Assembly (NCBI RefSeq): GCF_041807905.1
Contig: NZ_JBGVSA010000001.1
Span: forward strand, 258,829-322,828
DNA from: JBGVSA01 sp041807905
Lineage (GTDB): Bacteria; Pseudomonadota; Gammaproteobacteria; Burkholderiales; Rhodocyclaceae
Direction: 5' to 3'
DNA length: 64,000 nucleotides
The position numbers and the translations under genes are program-made. Under the pieces are notes generated by a model, which made no database searches, was not told the DNA's origin, and saw only the letters and a list, made by a program, of their open reading frames with translations. Every line of letters begins with the position of its first letter. The stretch's first letter is position 1. This document shows positions 34,330 through 43,594 of the stretch, piece after piece.

Positions 34330-35087
34330 GAACGCCGGACCCCAAGCGCACGATCCGCATCGCCTTTGGCGAAGCCGCTGCCACCTACGACGCAGCCGCT
34401 CACATACAGCGCCGCATCGCCGATCGATTGATCGCGCACGCGTCGTTGCCAGCCGAAGGCTGCTTGCTCGACGCAGGCTGCGGTACGGGTTACGGATGGC
34501 GGCAACTCGTGCAGCGTGCTCCGGCGATGCAAGTCGTCGCGCTGGACCATGCCGTCGCCATGTCCACTCGCAATACCCCTCATGGCCTGTGCGGCGACCT
34601 CGAAGCGCTACCGCTGGCCGATGCCAGCATTGATCACTACTGGTCGAGTCTCGCGTGGCAATGGGTCGATGCTGGACGCGCCGCGCACGAAGCAGCCCGC
34701 GTATTGCGGAGCGGCGCACGGTTGGACGTCGCCACGCTCGGACCACAGACGCTGCATGAGTTGCGCCACGCATTCACTGGCGTCGACGCACGAGCACATG
34801 TGCGGACTTTCGGCGACCTTGCCGGCTACGAGAAGGCGCTGCGCGCCGCGGGCTTCATCGATATCGACATTCGGCGAGAAACCTTCATCGACCATGCCGG
34901 CGATCTGCGCGCACTGCTCCGTTCTTTGCGCGATGTGGGCGCAAACACCGTCGACGGTCGATCTCGCACGGCGTTGAATCGCGCCGCATGGCGGGCGATC
35001 GAATCGCGCTACGAAACCATGCGCGACGAGCATGGCCTGCCTGCCTCGTACGAGGCCCTGTTCCTGTTCGCCCGCAAGACACCGTGA
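34323..35087 (+). CDS. bioC: Malonyl-ACP O-methyltransferase
   Basis: A 254-aa SAM-dependent methyltransferase that masks malonyl-ACP so fatty-acid enzymes can build pimelate. The typical BioC opening IRIAFGEAAATYDAAAHIQR precedes motif I LLDAGCGTGYGWRQL. CGDLEALPLADASIDHYWSS and LAWQWVDA follow, and the C-terminal ASYEALFLFARK is present. It starts with GTG 34323 (TTG 34326 is possible), overlapping the bioH stop. It forms a functional pair with the preceding bioH. Confidence 0.93.
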   Translation: MLRTPDPKRTIRIAFGEAAATYDAAAHIQRRIADRLIAHASLPAEGCLLDAGCGTGYGWRQLVQRAPAMQVVALDHAVAMSTRNTPHGLCGDLEALPLADASIDHYWSSLAWQWVDAGRAAHEAARVLRSGARLDVATLGPQTLHELRHAFTGVDARAHVRTFGDLAGYEKALRAAGFIDIDIRRETFIDHAGDLRALLRSLRDVGANTVDGRSRTALNRAAWRAIESRYETMRDEHGLPASYEALFLFARKTP

Positions 35088-35091
35088 TCTC

Positions 35092-35757
35092 ATGAGCAAA
35101 GCATATTTCCTGACGGGTACCGACACCGAAATCGGCAAGACGCACACCGCCTGCGCGCTGCTGCATGCCTGGCGCAATACGGGGCTGAGTGCCGTCGGCT
35201 ACAAGCCGCTTGCGGCTGGCGCGGAACGTGTGGGTGACGAATTCGCCAACGAAGATGCCGTGCGTCTGCATGCGGCGAGTTCACCTGGCTTCTCGCTCGC
35301 GGAGATCAATCCCGTGTGCCTGCCCGAACCGATCGCTCCGCACATCGCCGCCGCCAACACGGGCGTGCGTATCGATCTGGCAACGATGCTCGGCGGCTAC
35401 GCCCAGTTGCAGTCGCGCGCCGATCGCATTCTCGTCGAAGGCGTGGGCGGCTTCTGTGTGCCGCTGGACGACGACCGCGACACGTCGCACCTGGCCATGG
35501 CACTGGGGCTGCCGGTGATCATGGTGGTCGGCATGCGGCTCGGCTGCCTTAACCATGCGCTGCTGACGGCCGAGGCAATCGAAGCGCGCGGCCTGCGGCT
35601 CATCGGCTGGATCGCCAACGCCATCACGCCGGACATGCCATATTTGGAGGACAACGTCGCCGCGCTGCGATCGCGGCTCGCAGCGCGCTGCCTGGGTGTG
35701 CTGCCGCACGGACTCGAACCCGGTCAAGCCGCCGCGCATCTGACGCTGCCGGCGTAA
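35092..35757 (+). CDS. bioD: Dethiobiotin synthetase
   Basis: A 221-aa ATP-dependent carboxylase that closes the ureido ring of dethiobiotin. The P-loop variant YFLTGTDTEIGKTHTACALL is at the N-terminus, the substrate and ATP loops are GYKPLAAGAE and VEGVGGFCVPLDDD, and the base-recognition region includes GWIANAITPDMPYLEDN. It lies four bases after bioC. No bioA or bioB follows, so the transaminase and biotin synthase must be encoded elsewhere. Confidence 0.95.
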   Translation: MSKAYFLTGTDTEIGKTHTACALLHAWRNTGLSAVGYKPLAAGAERVGDEFANEDAVRLHAASSPGFSLAEINPVCLPEPIAPHIAAANTGVRIDLATMLGGYAQLQSRADRILVEGVGGFCVPLDDDRDTSHLAMALGLPVIMVVGMRLGCLNHALLTAEAIEARGLRLIGWIANAITPDMPYLEDNVAALRSRLAARCLGVLPHGLEPGQAAAHLTLPA

Positions 35758-35802
35758 GGCCGGGTGGTACCATAGGCCGTTTTTCACCTGCAGGACATCA
35801 CC

Positions 35803-36969
35803 ATGAAACGAGCGCGTTTCGGACGCCGCAGCGGACTGCCCCGCGAAGCCGAAGAACTGATCTGGCTGGCGAGTGGCCGGGCCGATTCGGGCAGCCGCAC
35901 CGAAGACGTTTTCTGGGAGTCGCGCCTGGCACAGGCTATCGACAACCTGCTGCACGAAGGCGCCGAGGACACGCTCAACGCTGCGCTCGATCACCTCTAT
36001 GCCCTGCCGCGCGGCTACGACGAACTGGCCGACATCCTCGAAGCGCGCGCCGAGACCGGCACGACCGAAGGCGACGGCCCGCAGGTTTTACTCATTGCCG
36101 CTCCCGTACTGGCGTGGTCGCGCTTCTCGATTCCATCGAGCACCATTCCCGCAGCCCTGCTGGCGAATCTGCGCGTCCATCTCGCCGCGCACGTGCTGGC
36201 GGGCGATGTGTCGTTCGCGCTCGCCAACGTACTGTTCAGCCCCGACCAGTTGCCTCAGGGCTACTCTGAGACCGCGCGCTTTGCCGCAGAACTGGGCGCG
36301 GCCGCCGCCAAAGGTGCCAACCTCACGATCAACACGGCCGACCTGCCCGAGACCTCGCGCTTCCTGTCCGACGTGCGCTATCTGCTGGCCGCCGTTGTCG
36401 TGAAGCCGGGCGGCGCCATCTTCCGCTGGCAGGAAGCCGACTGCACGCGCGAACAAGCCGCACGGCAATGGGCAAGCCAGGGGGGTGCCGCGCTGTCGAC
36501 GCTGCTCGCAGGTTGCGCCACCGAACTGGTGCTGCCGGACGCCTACTTCGCTGCCAGCCGCGAGGCCGACCGCGCCTCGCGCCCCTATTCGATCCGCGCC
36601 TCCGTCGCTTTCCTCGCAACGACGCTGGACGTTCCCCCTTCGGGTCTGCGCGCCGTGGTCGCACCGTTCTACGAAAATCAGCTCGAAGAGTTCCGCATCG
36701 CCTTCACGACCGCGCAGGACGATGCGGTGGTGCACGGCGTGGTATGGCCGCTGATCGGGGCCGAGGACGATCGTTCAGAGATCGCCTCGCAGATCGAAGC
36801 CGCGCTGCGCGAATGCGGCGTGACCAGCATCGTCCAGTTGGACAATCGTTTTCCGATGGAATATTGCGACGACTGCGGCGCGCCCATGTACCCCACGGCC
36901 GATGGCGAGACCGCCCACGCGGAGCTACCCGAAGACATGGCCGAACAGGTGCCACGACATCTTCACTGA
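35803..36969 (+). CDS. DUF2863 family protein
   Basis: A 388-aa soluble protein of a family known to me mainly from betaproteobacteria and without assigned function. The N-terminus MKRARFGRRSGLPREAEELI is basic. The middle is alanine-rich with recurring alpha/beta segments (FSIPSSTIPAALLANLRVHL, FSPDQLPQGYSETARFAAEL). The C-terminus contains MEYCDDCGAPMYPTADGE, a C-x-x-C pair that could bind metal or form a disulfide. There is no signal peptide or membrane helix. It follows bioD by 45 bp and may be cotranscribed; it ends at a terminator. Confidence 0.8.
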   Translation: MKRARFGRRSGLPREAEELIWLASGRADSGSRTEDVFWESRLAQAIDNLLHEGAEDTLNAALDHLYALPRGYDELADILEARAETGTTEGDGPQVLLIAAPVLAWSRFSIPSSTIPAALLANLRVHLAAHVLAGDVSFALANVLFSPDQLPQGYSETARFAAELGAAAAKGANLTINTADLPETSRFLSDVRYLLAAVVVKPGGAIFRWQEADCTREQAARQWASQGGAALSTLLAGCATELVLPDAYFAASREADRASRPYSIRASVAFLATTLDVPPSGLRAVVAPFYENQLEEFRIAFTTAQDDAVVHGVVWPLIGAEDDRSEIASQIEAALRECGVTSIVQLDNRFPMEYCDDCGAPMYPTADGETAHAELPEDMAEQVPRHLH

Positions 36970-36980
36970 CGCACCCAAGA

Positions 36981-37005
36981 GGGCGGCCGAGGCCGCCCTT
37001 TTCAT
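36981..37005 (+). terminator. Intrinsic terminator after the DUF2863 gene
   Basis: GGGCGGCC, GA and GGCCGCCC form an 8-bp stem followed by TTTTCATTT. It separates this unit from the convergent AraC-type regulator gene. Confidence 0.8.
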
Positions 37006-37019
37006 TTGGTGTCTGGTCC

Positions 37020-38030
37020 TCAGGCGCGCCCGCGCGCCATCTTTGGCGATATCCCGTAACGCCGCCGGTAAGCCGTCGCAAAGTTCGCCGGACTGAGATA
37101 CCCGGCCAGCTCTGCAGCTTCCCCGACGGTCACACCATATCGCTCCAGCGCAAGGCGCGCCGTGTCCAGCTTGCGTTCGCGCAGGTAGGCGAACACCGTC
37201 ATGCCGAAGGCCGCACGAAAGTCGCGCTGCAGGGTATTGGCGTTGGTACAGGCCTCGCGCGCGATGTCTTCCAGGCTCATGCCGTCGCAGGCGCCGCTAT
37301 CGAGCATTTCGCGCACGCGCCGCACGCGCGCATGCGCACGCGGCACAAGGCGTGCCGGCTGCGCGTCGCCGCCATCGTCGGTAAGTACGCGCAGCGCCTC
37401 GGCGGCCAACTCAAGCGCGTGGCTTTCAAGGTACAGCCCCTGCAACATCGGCGAGAGCGCCGGCGGGTGCACGAGTTGTGAAGCGAGTGCCAGCATGCGC
37501 GCCGACGGCTGCCAGCGACGCGTAGCGAGATGGTTGCGCGCAAAGTTGCACACGCGCCTGTAGTCAGGCGTGGCCGCAAGGCCGCCTTGTTCGAGCCAGT
37601 CCGGGCTGATGTTGACGCTCACCTTGCGAACGTTGTCGCCCTGGTTGCCATGACGCACCAGGATTTCGGGCTCGGCGCGCGCCACCATTACGCCTTCGAC
37701 GGTTTCACCTTCGTGCGTGCGACGCGGGCCGAGCACCAGATCGCGGCCACCGAGCGTGACGTCCACGTGCCCCTGCAAAAACAGGTAGCAACTGATGCCC
37801 TGCCGCTGCACGACTTCAGTCGTGAGGTCATGCGCGGCGCTGGCGTCGGTGGCATGCAGGATCAGGCCCGAGCGCAGGCGCACCAGGCGGTAATCCCCAC
37901 GCAGCGCGACGCCGCTTTCGGCCGCCACGCTCGGGCGCAGCACGCGGAAGCGTGAGCCCACCAACCGGGCCATCACGGCGAGGTCTTCGCCACGAACGAT
38001 GTTTCTTTCGGCCCGGCTCGTCAAATCCAT
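37020..38030 (-). CDS. AraC-family transcriptional regulator of the siderophore locus (PchR type)
   Basis: A 336-aa regulator. The N-terminal sensing region has no recognisable cupin signature but includes GISCYLFLQGHVDVTLGGRD. The C-terminal 100 residues form the two helix-turn-helix units (MSLEDIAREACTNANTLQRD and VTVGEAAELAGYLSPANFAT), ending in YRRRYGISPKMARG, the classic AraC tail. Its position next to and divergent from a TonB-dependent receptor gene is that of PchR-type regulators that respond to ferric siderophore. GGGAGGAG eight bases before ATG 38030 supports the start. A Fur-like box lies in the shared 190-bp control region. Confidence 0.88.
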   Translation of the reverse strand: MDLTSRAERNIVRGEDLAVMARLVGSRFRVLRPSVAAESGVALRGDYRLVRLRSGLILHATDASAAHDLTTEVVQRQGISCYLFLQGHVDVTLGGRDLVLGPRRTHEGETVEGVMVARAEPEILVRHGNQGDNVRKVSVNISPDWLEQGGLAATPDYRRVCNFARNHLATRRWQPSARMLALASQLVHPPALSPMLQGLYLESHALELAAEALRVLTDDGGDAQPARLVPRAHARVRRVREMLDSGACDGMSLEDIAREACTNANTLQRDFRAAFGMTVFAYLRERKLDTARLALERYGVTVGEAAELAGYLSPANFATAYRRRYGISPKMARGRA

Positions 38031-38180
38031 GTAGGTCACTCCTCCCGCAGCGATGGTGCCAGCGCCTCCGAACAACTGCGGGCAGCCCGGGGCGGAATTC
38101 GCCCGCGCAAAGATGTTCGTCGTTCCCGCAAACGTTTTTGTTGCGAAGCAATGAGACACTACGCTCCGCGAGCCATAAAC

Positions 38181-38199
38181 GCAAATCATTCTCAATTGT
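38181..38199. promoter_or_regulatory. Fur-box-like site
   Basis: GCAAATCATTCTCAATTGT matches 10 of 19 positions of the classical Fur box, including the core AATCATTCTCA. It lies 24 bp before the TonB-receptor start, where Fur-Fe2+ would repress the iron uptake unit. Confidence 0.6.
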
Positions 38200-38222
38200 G
38201 TTAGAGTCAAAACCTCAAAGCC

Positions 38223-40349
38223 ATGCGTAAATCCCGTCCCGTTTCTCCGCTGCAAGCATCGCCCGCCTTCCGCCTCGCCGTAGTCGCTGCCGCCGTCGCC
38301 GCCCTCTTTCCGCTCGTTGCGGACGCCCAGGAAAAAACGCTCGATCCAATCGTCGTATCCGGCCAGCAAGCCTCGCCGGAAGGCTACGGCAGCGGCGCCG
38401 CCGATATCGGTGGCAAAGGAGTGGTGCCGCTCAAGGAGATTCCGCAACCGGTGAGCGTGATCACGCGCGAACGCATCGAAGACCAGAACATGGTCCGCCT
38501 CGAAGACCTTGCCCGCCGCACCACTGGCATGTTGGTGCTGGCCAACGACCAGGGACGTTCGTCGATTTTCGTGCGCGGTTTCGAACTCGACGCTTATCTC
38601 GTCGATGGCCTGCCCTCGCCGTTGTCGAGCATCTACGGCTCGCAACCCGACCTGTCGATCTTCGACCACGTTGAAGTGCTGCGCGGCCCCGCGGGCCTCT
38701 ACAACGGCGCAGGCGAGCCCGGCGGTACGGTCAACCTCGCCCGCAAGCGCGCGCTGAAGGAGTTCGCCGTCAGCGGCTCGCTAGCCTATGGCTCATGGGA
38801 CGCCGTTCGCACCGAAGCGGACGTGACCGGCTCGCTCAATGCCGATGGCAGTGTGCGCGGACGCGCGGTCGCCGCCTATCAGTCGAAGAACTCGTTCGTC
38901 AATATCAATGACAATGAAAACGCGACGGCCTACGGCACGCTGGAAGTCGACCTCTCGCCGCGCACCACGCTGTCGCTGGCGCTGACCGGCGCAAACAGCA
39001 ACGTCACCCCCTTCAACGGGCTGCCGACCACCGCAACGGGCGAGTTGATCGACTTCGATCGTTCCACCTTCATCGGTGCGCAGTGGAATCGCTTCAAGAA
39101 CCAATCGACCGAAGCTTTCGCGGAACTCGTGCATCGTCTCGACGGCGGCGGTGAGCTGAAGGGCTCGGCGCGCTACGTCGACCGCTCGGTGGACTTCAAG
39201 TACGCCTATGCCGGCAGCGCAGTGAATGCAGCTACCAACACGGTCTCGCGCACGGCGATCGCGCGTCAGTTCGACGAGCAGTCGCTGGCCGCCGACGTTC
39301 GTTGGAACCAGCCCTTCAACTGGCTCGGCCAGCGGCACAGCTTCATCGTCGGCGCCGACTATCGCCAGTACGACCAGACCACGCTGCAGGGCAGTTCGAC
39401 GGTCGCGGGCAGCACCGATGTGTTCAACCCGACCTACGATTGGCCGGAACCGAACATCGTGCTGTCCAGCCGCACCAAGGTGCAGCCCGTGCAATATGGT
39501 CTCTACGGCACGGTGCGCATCAAACCGTGGCAACCGCTCACGCTGATTGCGGGCGCGCGTCTGACCAAGTACGACAACACCACGACCAACCTGTCGACCG
39601 GTACGAGCACCAGGGCCGACGTCGACACGCAGGTCACGCCCTACGCGGGTATCGTGTATGACATCAGCAAGAGCTGGTCGGCCTACACGAGCTACACCAG
39701 CATCTTCCAGCCGCAGACCGCGCTCGATGCCAACAACCAGGTGATCGATCCACGCGAAGGCCACAACATCGAAGTGGGCCTGAAAGGTGAACACTTCGGC
39801 GGCAAGCTCAATTCGCAGATGTCGATCTATCGCCTGCGCGACAAGAACCGTGCGGTGGCGATCCCCGGAACAACCTATTCGGCGCCCACCGGCGAAGCCG
39901 AGGTGAAGGGCTTCGAAGCCGAAATCTCGGGCACGTTGGTGCCCGGCTGGGAGCTCTCGGCCGGCTACGCCTATACGCAGACCGAGTACATCTCGGGCGC
40001 GGTGGGCCAGGCCGGACAGACCTTCTCGACCTACACGCCGCGTCACAGTGTGAATGTGTGGACGCGCTACGACTTCCAGGGCGGCGTGCTGCGTAACGCC
40101 TATGTCGGCGGCGGAGTGCGCGGCATGAGCAGCTTCTACAACCTGTCCGGCAATTACCGCATTGAACAGGACGCCTACGCCGTGTTCGACGCGCTGCTGG
40201 GCTACCGCTTCTCGCCGAACGTGGATGTCTCGCTTTCAATCAACAACCTGTTCGACAAGAAGTACTACCAGCGCGTGGGCAGCACTACGGTCTTCAACTT
40301 CTACGGCGAGCCGCGCAGCTTCTGGCTCAAGACCGCGCTGAGATTCTGA
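38223..40349 (+). CDS. TonB-dependent siderophore receptor
   Basis: A 708-aa outer-membrane receptor. A signal peptide (about 1-37, ending ADA) is followed by a TonB box (DPIVVSG). The plug domain (about 60-175) has IPQPVSVITRERIEDQNM and FVRGFELDAYLVDGLPSPLS, and VEVLRGPAGLYNGAGEPGGT marks the plug end. A 22-strand barrel follows with NLFDKKYYQ near the end and a terminal Phe (KTALRF). The family imports ferric siderophores. It is first of a run with an esterase, FecB/FecCD/ATPase genes and DUF2218, and a Fur-like box lies just upstream. The siderophore is unidentified; the esterase suggests a catecholate ester or another hydrolysable ligand. Confidence 0.94.
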   Translation: MRKSRPVSPLQASPAFRLAVVAAAVAALFPLVADAQEKTLDPIVVSGQQASPEGYGSGAADIGGKGVVPLKEIPQPVSVITRERIEDQNMVRLEDLARRTTGMLVLANDQGRSSIFVRGFELDAYLVDGLPSPLSSIYGSQPDLSIFDHVEVLRGPAGLYNGAGEPGGTVNLARKRALKEFAVSGSLAYGSWDAVRTEADVTGSLNADGSVRGRAVAAYQSKNSFVNINDNENATAYGTLEVDLSPRTTLSLALTGANSNVTPFNGLPTTATGELIDFDRSTFIGAQWNRFKNQSTEAFAELVHRLDGGGELKGSARYVDRSVDFKYAYAGSAVNAATNTVSRTAIARQFDEQSLAADVRWNQPFNWLGQRHSFIVGADYRQYDQTTLQGSSTVAGSTDVFNPTYDWPEPNIVLSSRTKVQPVQYGLYGTVRIKPWQPLTLIAGARLTKYDNTTTNLSTGTSTRADVDTQVTPYAGIVYDISKSWSAYTSYTSIFQPQTALDANNQVIDPREGHNIEVGLKGEHFGGKLNSQMSIYRLRDKNRAVAIPGTTYSAPTGEAEVKGFEAEISGTLVPGWELSAGYAYTQTEYISGAVGQAGQTFSTYTPRHSVNVWTRYDFQGGVLRNAYVGGGVRGMSSFYNLSGNYRIEQDAYAVFDALLGYRFSPNVDVSLSINNLFDKKYYQRVGSTTVFNFYGEPRSFWLKTALRF

Positions 40350-40463
40350 TGCCCGGGGATCACGAAAGCAGCCCACGCCCGCGCCCCTGATCCGACGATG
40401 ACTCAACCGGCGCGGCACCGTTTGCAGCGGTGTCGCGCCAATTGCGTGGAACCAGCGAACAAG

Positions 40464-41357
40464 ATGAAAAAACTCTTTGCCTGCCTGATGCTCCTGTGCA
40501 GCAGCGTTACGAACGCCGCTCCTGTCGCGCTCCCCGATTCCGAACAGATCAGCCTGCACTCCAGGCACGTCGGCAAGGACTACCGCATTCTCGTTGCACT
40601 ACCCGAAGCGCCGCCTCCGCCCGGTGGCTATCCGGTGGTGTACGTGCTGGATGCAGAGCTTTACTTCAACACCGTCGTCGAGACGCTGCGCATCCAGTCG
40701 CGCCGCCCGCAGGCAACCGGCGTGGTGCCCGCGCTGGTGATCGGCATCGGCTACCCGGAGGACGAAAACGCCATCGCGCGCCGCGCCGTCGACTACACGC
40801 CGGCACCAGTGGCCATGCCGATCCCCGAAATGAGTGCTGCCATGCGCACCACGGGCGGTGGCGCGGACGCCTTCATTGCGTTCATCGACGACGAACTGCG
40901 CCCGCTCATCGCCGCGCGTCACCCGATCGACACGCGGCGGCAGGTGATCTTCGGCCACTCGCTGGGCGGCCTCTTCGTGCTGCACGCGTTGTTCAGCAAA
41001 CCGTCGATGTTCTCCCACTACATCGCCGCCAGCCCATCGTGGTGGTGGAACGAAGCAATCATGACCCAGGAAATGGCCCGCTTCGAAACTCTGCCAGCGA
41101 ACGCGGCCCAAGGACGCGCCCTGTTGCTGACCGTTGGCGAATTCGAACAGAAGCCCAGTCGCTTCTCCGACAACATGCCGGGCGGCATGGCCACGCTGCA
41201 AAAGCGCCGCATGGTCGACAACGCACGCGAACTCGCAGCACGTCTGCAAGGCTCGCGCGGTTTGCTGGCACGCCTGCTGGAGATCGAAGGCGAAAACCAT
41301 CTCTCCAGCCTGCCGCAGGCGGTCAATCGCGGCCTGCGATTCGGCCTCGCCCCCTGA
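40464..41357 (+). CDS. Secreted alpha/beta-hydrolase, putative siderophore esterase
   Basis: A 297-aa protein with a signal peptide (about 1-19, ending TNA) and a hydrolase fold of the esterase D/IroE/BesA type (PF00756-like). The nucleophile motif is IFGHSLGGLFVLHALF (Ser in GHSLGG), the acid site is probably VGEFEQKPS, and the His is in EGENHLSSLP. ASPSWWWNE is a typical block of this group. Location between a TonB receptor and a periplasmic iron binding protein suggests hydrolysis of ferric ester siderophores to release iron, as IroE and BesA do. ATG 40464 begins the signal sequence. Confidence 0.82.
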   Translation: MKKLFACLMLLCSSVTNAAPVALPDSEQISLHSRHVGKDYRILVALPEAPPPPGGYPVVYVLDAELYFNTVVETLRIQSRRPQATGVVPALVIGIGYPEDENAIARRAVDYTPAPVAMPIPEMSAAMRTTGGGADAFIAFIDDELRPLIAARHPIDTRRQVIFGHSLGGLFVLHALFSKPSMFSHYIAASPSWWWNEAIMTQEMARFETLPANAAQGRALLLTVGEFEQKPSRFSDNMPGGMATLQKRRMVDNARELAARLQGSRGLLARLLEIEGENHLSSLPQAVNRGLRFGLAP

Positions 41358-41411
41358 CCCGCCACGCGCACGCTCCACGCAACACGTCATACGCATTCGA
41401 AAGGAAGCTCC

Positions 41412-42521
41412 ATGCTACGTTTCTTCGCCGCCACACTGACGGCCGCGCTGTTCACCACCCAGTCCTTCGCCGTCGACGTCGTCGACCTTGCCGGTCGCAA
41501 GGTTTCGGTGCCGGACAAAGTGGAACGCATCATCCTGGGCGAAGGCCGCTATATGCCGACGCTGGCGATTCTCGATCGCCAGGACCCGACGCAGCGCGTG
41601 GTGGGCATGATGGGTGAATTCGAGCGGCTCGATCCGGCCGGCTATGCGCGCTTTGTGCAGCGCTTCCCCAAGCTCGCCAAGATCCCACGCATCGGCCGCG
41701 CCAGCGAAGACAGTTTCAGCATCGAGCAGGCCATCGCACTGCAGCCGCAGGTGGCCATTTTCGGCATTGAAGGCCACGGCCCCGCGTCGACGTCCAAGGA
41801 AGTCATCGACCGTCTGCAGGCCGCCGGCGTGGCAATCGTGTTCATCGACTTTCGCCGCGACCCGCTGGGCAACTCGGTCAAGAGCATGAATCTGCTTGGC
41901 CGCGTACTGGGCCGGGAGAAGGAAGCCAGCGACTTCGTCGCCTTCTATGAAGAACAGATGCGCCGCGTCACCAGCCGACTGGCAAGCGTGAAGAGTACGC
42001 CAACGGTGTTCCTGGAAAGCCGCGTCGGGCTCACCGACGCCTGCTGCGAGACCATGGCACACGGCATGATGTCCGGCTTCATCGATCGTGCGGGCGGCGA
42101 CAATATCGCCAAGAAGGTGGTGCCGGGCGAAGTGGGCACGGTCAACCTCGAATACCTGCTCACGCAGCAGCCGCGCTATTACATCGGCACCGCCGTGGGC
42201 GCGCTCGACACCGTCGACAAAATGCCCAACCGCATCGTCCTCGGCGCAGGCGTGTCGCCGGCCGCCGCGCGCGCTTCATTGGTACGTGCCACCCGCCGCA
42301 CCGGCATTGCGAACCTGAGCGCCGTGCGCGAAGGCCGGGCGTTTGCCATCTGGCATCACTTCTACAACTCGCCCTTCAATGTCGCCGCCGTCCAGGCCAT
42401 CGCCAAGTGGCTGCATCCGGAACAATTCACCGACCTCGATCCGGATGCAACCTTGCGCACGCTGTATCAGCGCTTCCAGCCCTTTGAGCTCGACGGCACC
42501 TACTGGATCGGCTTGAAATGA
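41412..42521 (+). CDS. Periplasmic ferric-siderophore binding protein (FecB/FepB family)
   Basis: A 369-aa protein with a signal peptide (about 1-20, ending SFA). It then shows the class III substrate-binding layout: DLAGRKVSVPDKVERIIL and a domain-bridging long helix (GNSVKSMNLLGRVLGREKEA). EDSFSIEQAIALQPQVAIFG is the usual site where such proteins approach the importer. It feeds the FecCD permease and ATPase encoded next; the stop overlaps the permease start (ATGA). AGGAAGCTCC precedes the ATG. The ligand is unknown. Confidence 0.9.
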   Translation: MLRFFAATLTAALFTTQSFAVDVVDLAGRKVSVPDKVERIILGEGRYMPTLAILDRQDPTQRVVGMMGEFERLDPAGYARFVQRFPKLAKIPRIGRASEDSFSIEQAIALQPQVAIFGIEGHGPASTSKEVIDRLQAAGVAIVFIDFRRDPLGNSVKSMNLLGRVLGREKEASDFVAFYEEQMRRVTSRLASVKSTPTVFLESRVGLTDACCETMAHGMMSGFIDRAGGDNIAKKVVPGEVGTVNLEYLLTQQPRYYIGTAVGALDTVDKMPNRIVLGAGVSPAAARASLVRATRRTGIANLSAVREGRAFAIWHHFYNSPFNVAAVQAIAKWLHPEQFTDLDPDATLRTLYQRFQPFELDGTYWIGLK

Positions 42522-43594
42522 CATCGCAGCCAGCCACCGCCAGCCTGCCCGCCGCATCCGGTCTCATCGCGCGTGCTTACGCACGCATCAGCGCACGCCG
42601 CGCGGCCGTACTTTTTGCATTCACTTGCGCGCTGCTTGTGTCGCTGGTGATCGATATCGCTACCGGGCCATCGTCGTTTCCGATCGGAGACATCCTGCGC
42701 GGGCTGATCGATCGCGCCTCGCTGTCGGTGAGCCAGGGCGTCATCCTGTGGGATGTGCGCCTGCCCTACGCCGTGATGGCCGTGCTCGTTGGCGCAGCGT
42801 TGGGGCTGGCCGGCGGCGAAATGCAGACTGTGCTGAACAACCCGCTTGCCAGCCCATTAACGATGGGTGTGTCGGCCGCTGCGGCCGTCGGTGCATCGGT
42901 GGCGCTGGTGCTCGATCTGCACATCCCGGGCGTGAGTGGCAACTATCTCGTCGCCTTTAGTGCTTTCGCCTGCGCGGCGATCACGACGCTGTGCGTGCAA
43001 TTGCTGGCCCGCGCCTTCGGCGCCTCGACCAACGCGGTCGTGCTGTTTGGCATCGCACTCACCTTTGCACTCAATGCGCTGCTGTCGCTCGTTCAATTCA
43101 TGGCCGACAGCGACACGCTGCAGCAGATCGTCTTCTGGACCATGGGTGGGCTCACGCGCGCGACGTGGGACAAGATCGCCATCCTCGCTGTCGTATTCGT
43201 TATCTGCGGGGCGTTCTCGTTGCGCCGCGTGTGGGCCATGACAGCGCTGCGCGCGGGCGAAGAACAGGCGCGCAGCCTGGGCGTGGCCGTCGAACGCCTG
43301 CGCCTGGTCACACTGCTGCGCGTCAGCCTGCTCGCGGCAGTAGCCGTTGCATTCGTCGGCACCATCGGCTTCATCGGGCTGGTCGCACCGCACATGGCGC
43401 GCATGACCATGGGTGAGGATCATCGCTTCTACCTGCCCGGCAGTGCGCTGGCCGGGGCACTCGTGCTGTCGCTCTCGTCCATCGCCAGCAAGCTGCTGGT
43501 GCCCGGGCTGATCGTGCCGGTGGGCATCGTCACCGCGTTGGTGGGCATTCCGATGTTCATGGCACTGATCGTGCGCCAGCGGGGGAATCTATGA
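42518..43594 (+). CDS. FecCD-family iron-siderophore ABC permease
   Basis: A 358-aa inner-membrane protein with about ten hydrophobic helices. WDVRLPYAVMAVLVGAALGL (canonical R-L-P-R) and NNPLASPLTMGVSAAAAVGA (N-P-L-A-x-P-x-x-x-G) are diagnostic of the FecCD/BtuC group. VGTIGFIGLVAPHMARMTMG is the loop that contacts the ATPase. It is a single permease gene, so the transporter is probably a homodimer. Overlaps the binding-protein and ATPase genes by four bases at each end. Confidence 0.94.
   Translation: MTSQPATASLPAASGLIARAYARISARRAAVLFAFTCALLVSLVIDIATGPSSFPIGDILRGLIDRASLSVSQGVILWDVRLPYAVMAVLVGAALGLAGGEMQTVLNNPLASPLTMGVSAAAAVGASVALVLDLHIPGVSGNYLVAFSAFACAAITTLCVQLLARAFGASTNAVVLFGIALTFALNALLSLVQFMADSDTLQQIVFWTMGGLTRATWDKIAILAVVFVICGAFSLRRVWAMTALRAGEEQARSLGVAVERLRLVTLLRVSLLAAVAVAFVGTIGFIGLVAPHMARMTMGEDHRFYLPGSALAGALVLSLSSIASKLLVPGLIVPVGIVTALVGIPMFMALIVRQRGNL

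Noticed and set aside
36468..37481. 337-codon plus-strand open frame spanning the end of the DUF2863 gene and the AraC-type gene
   Set aside because: Crosses a strong terminator and two real genes in other frames.
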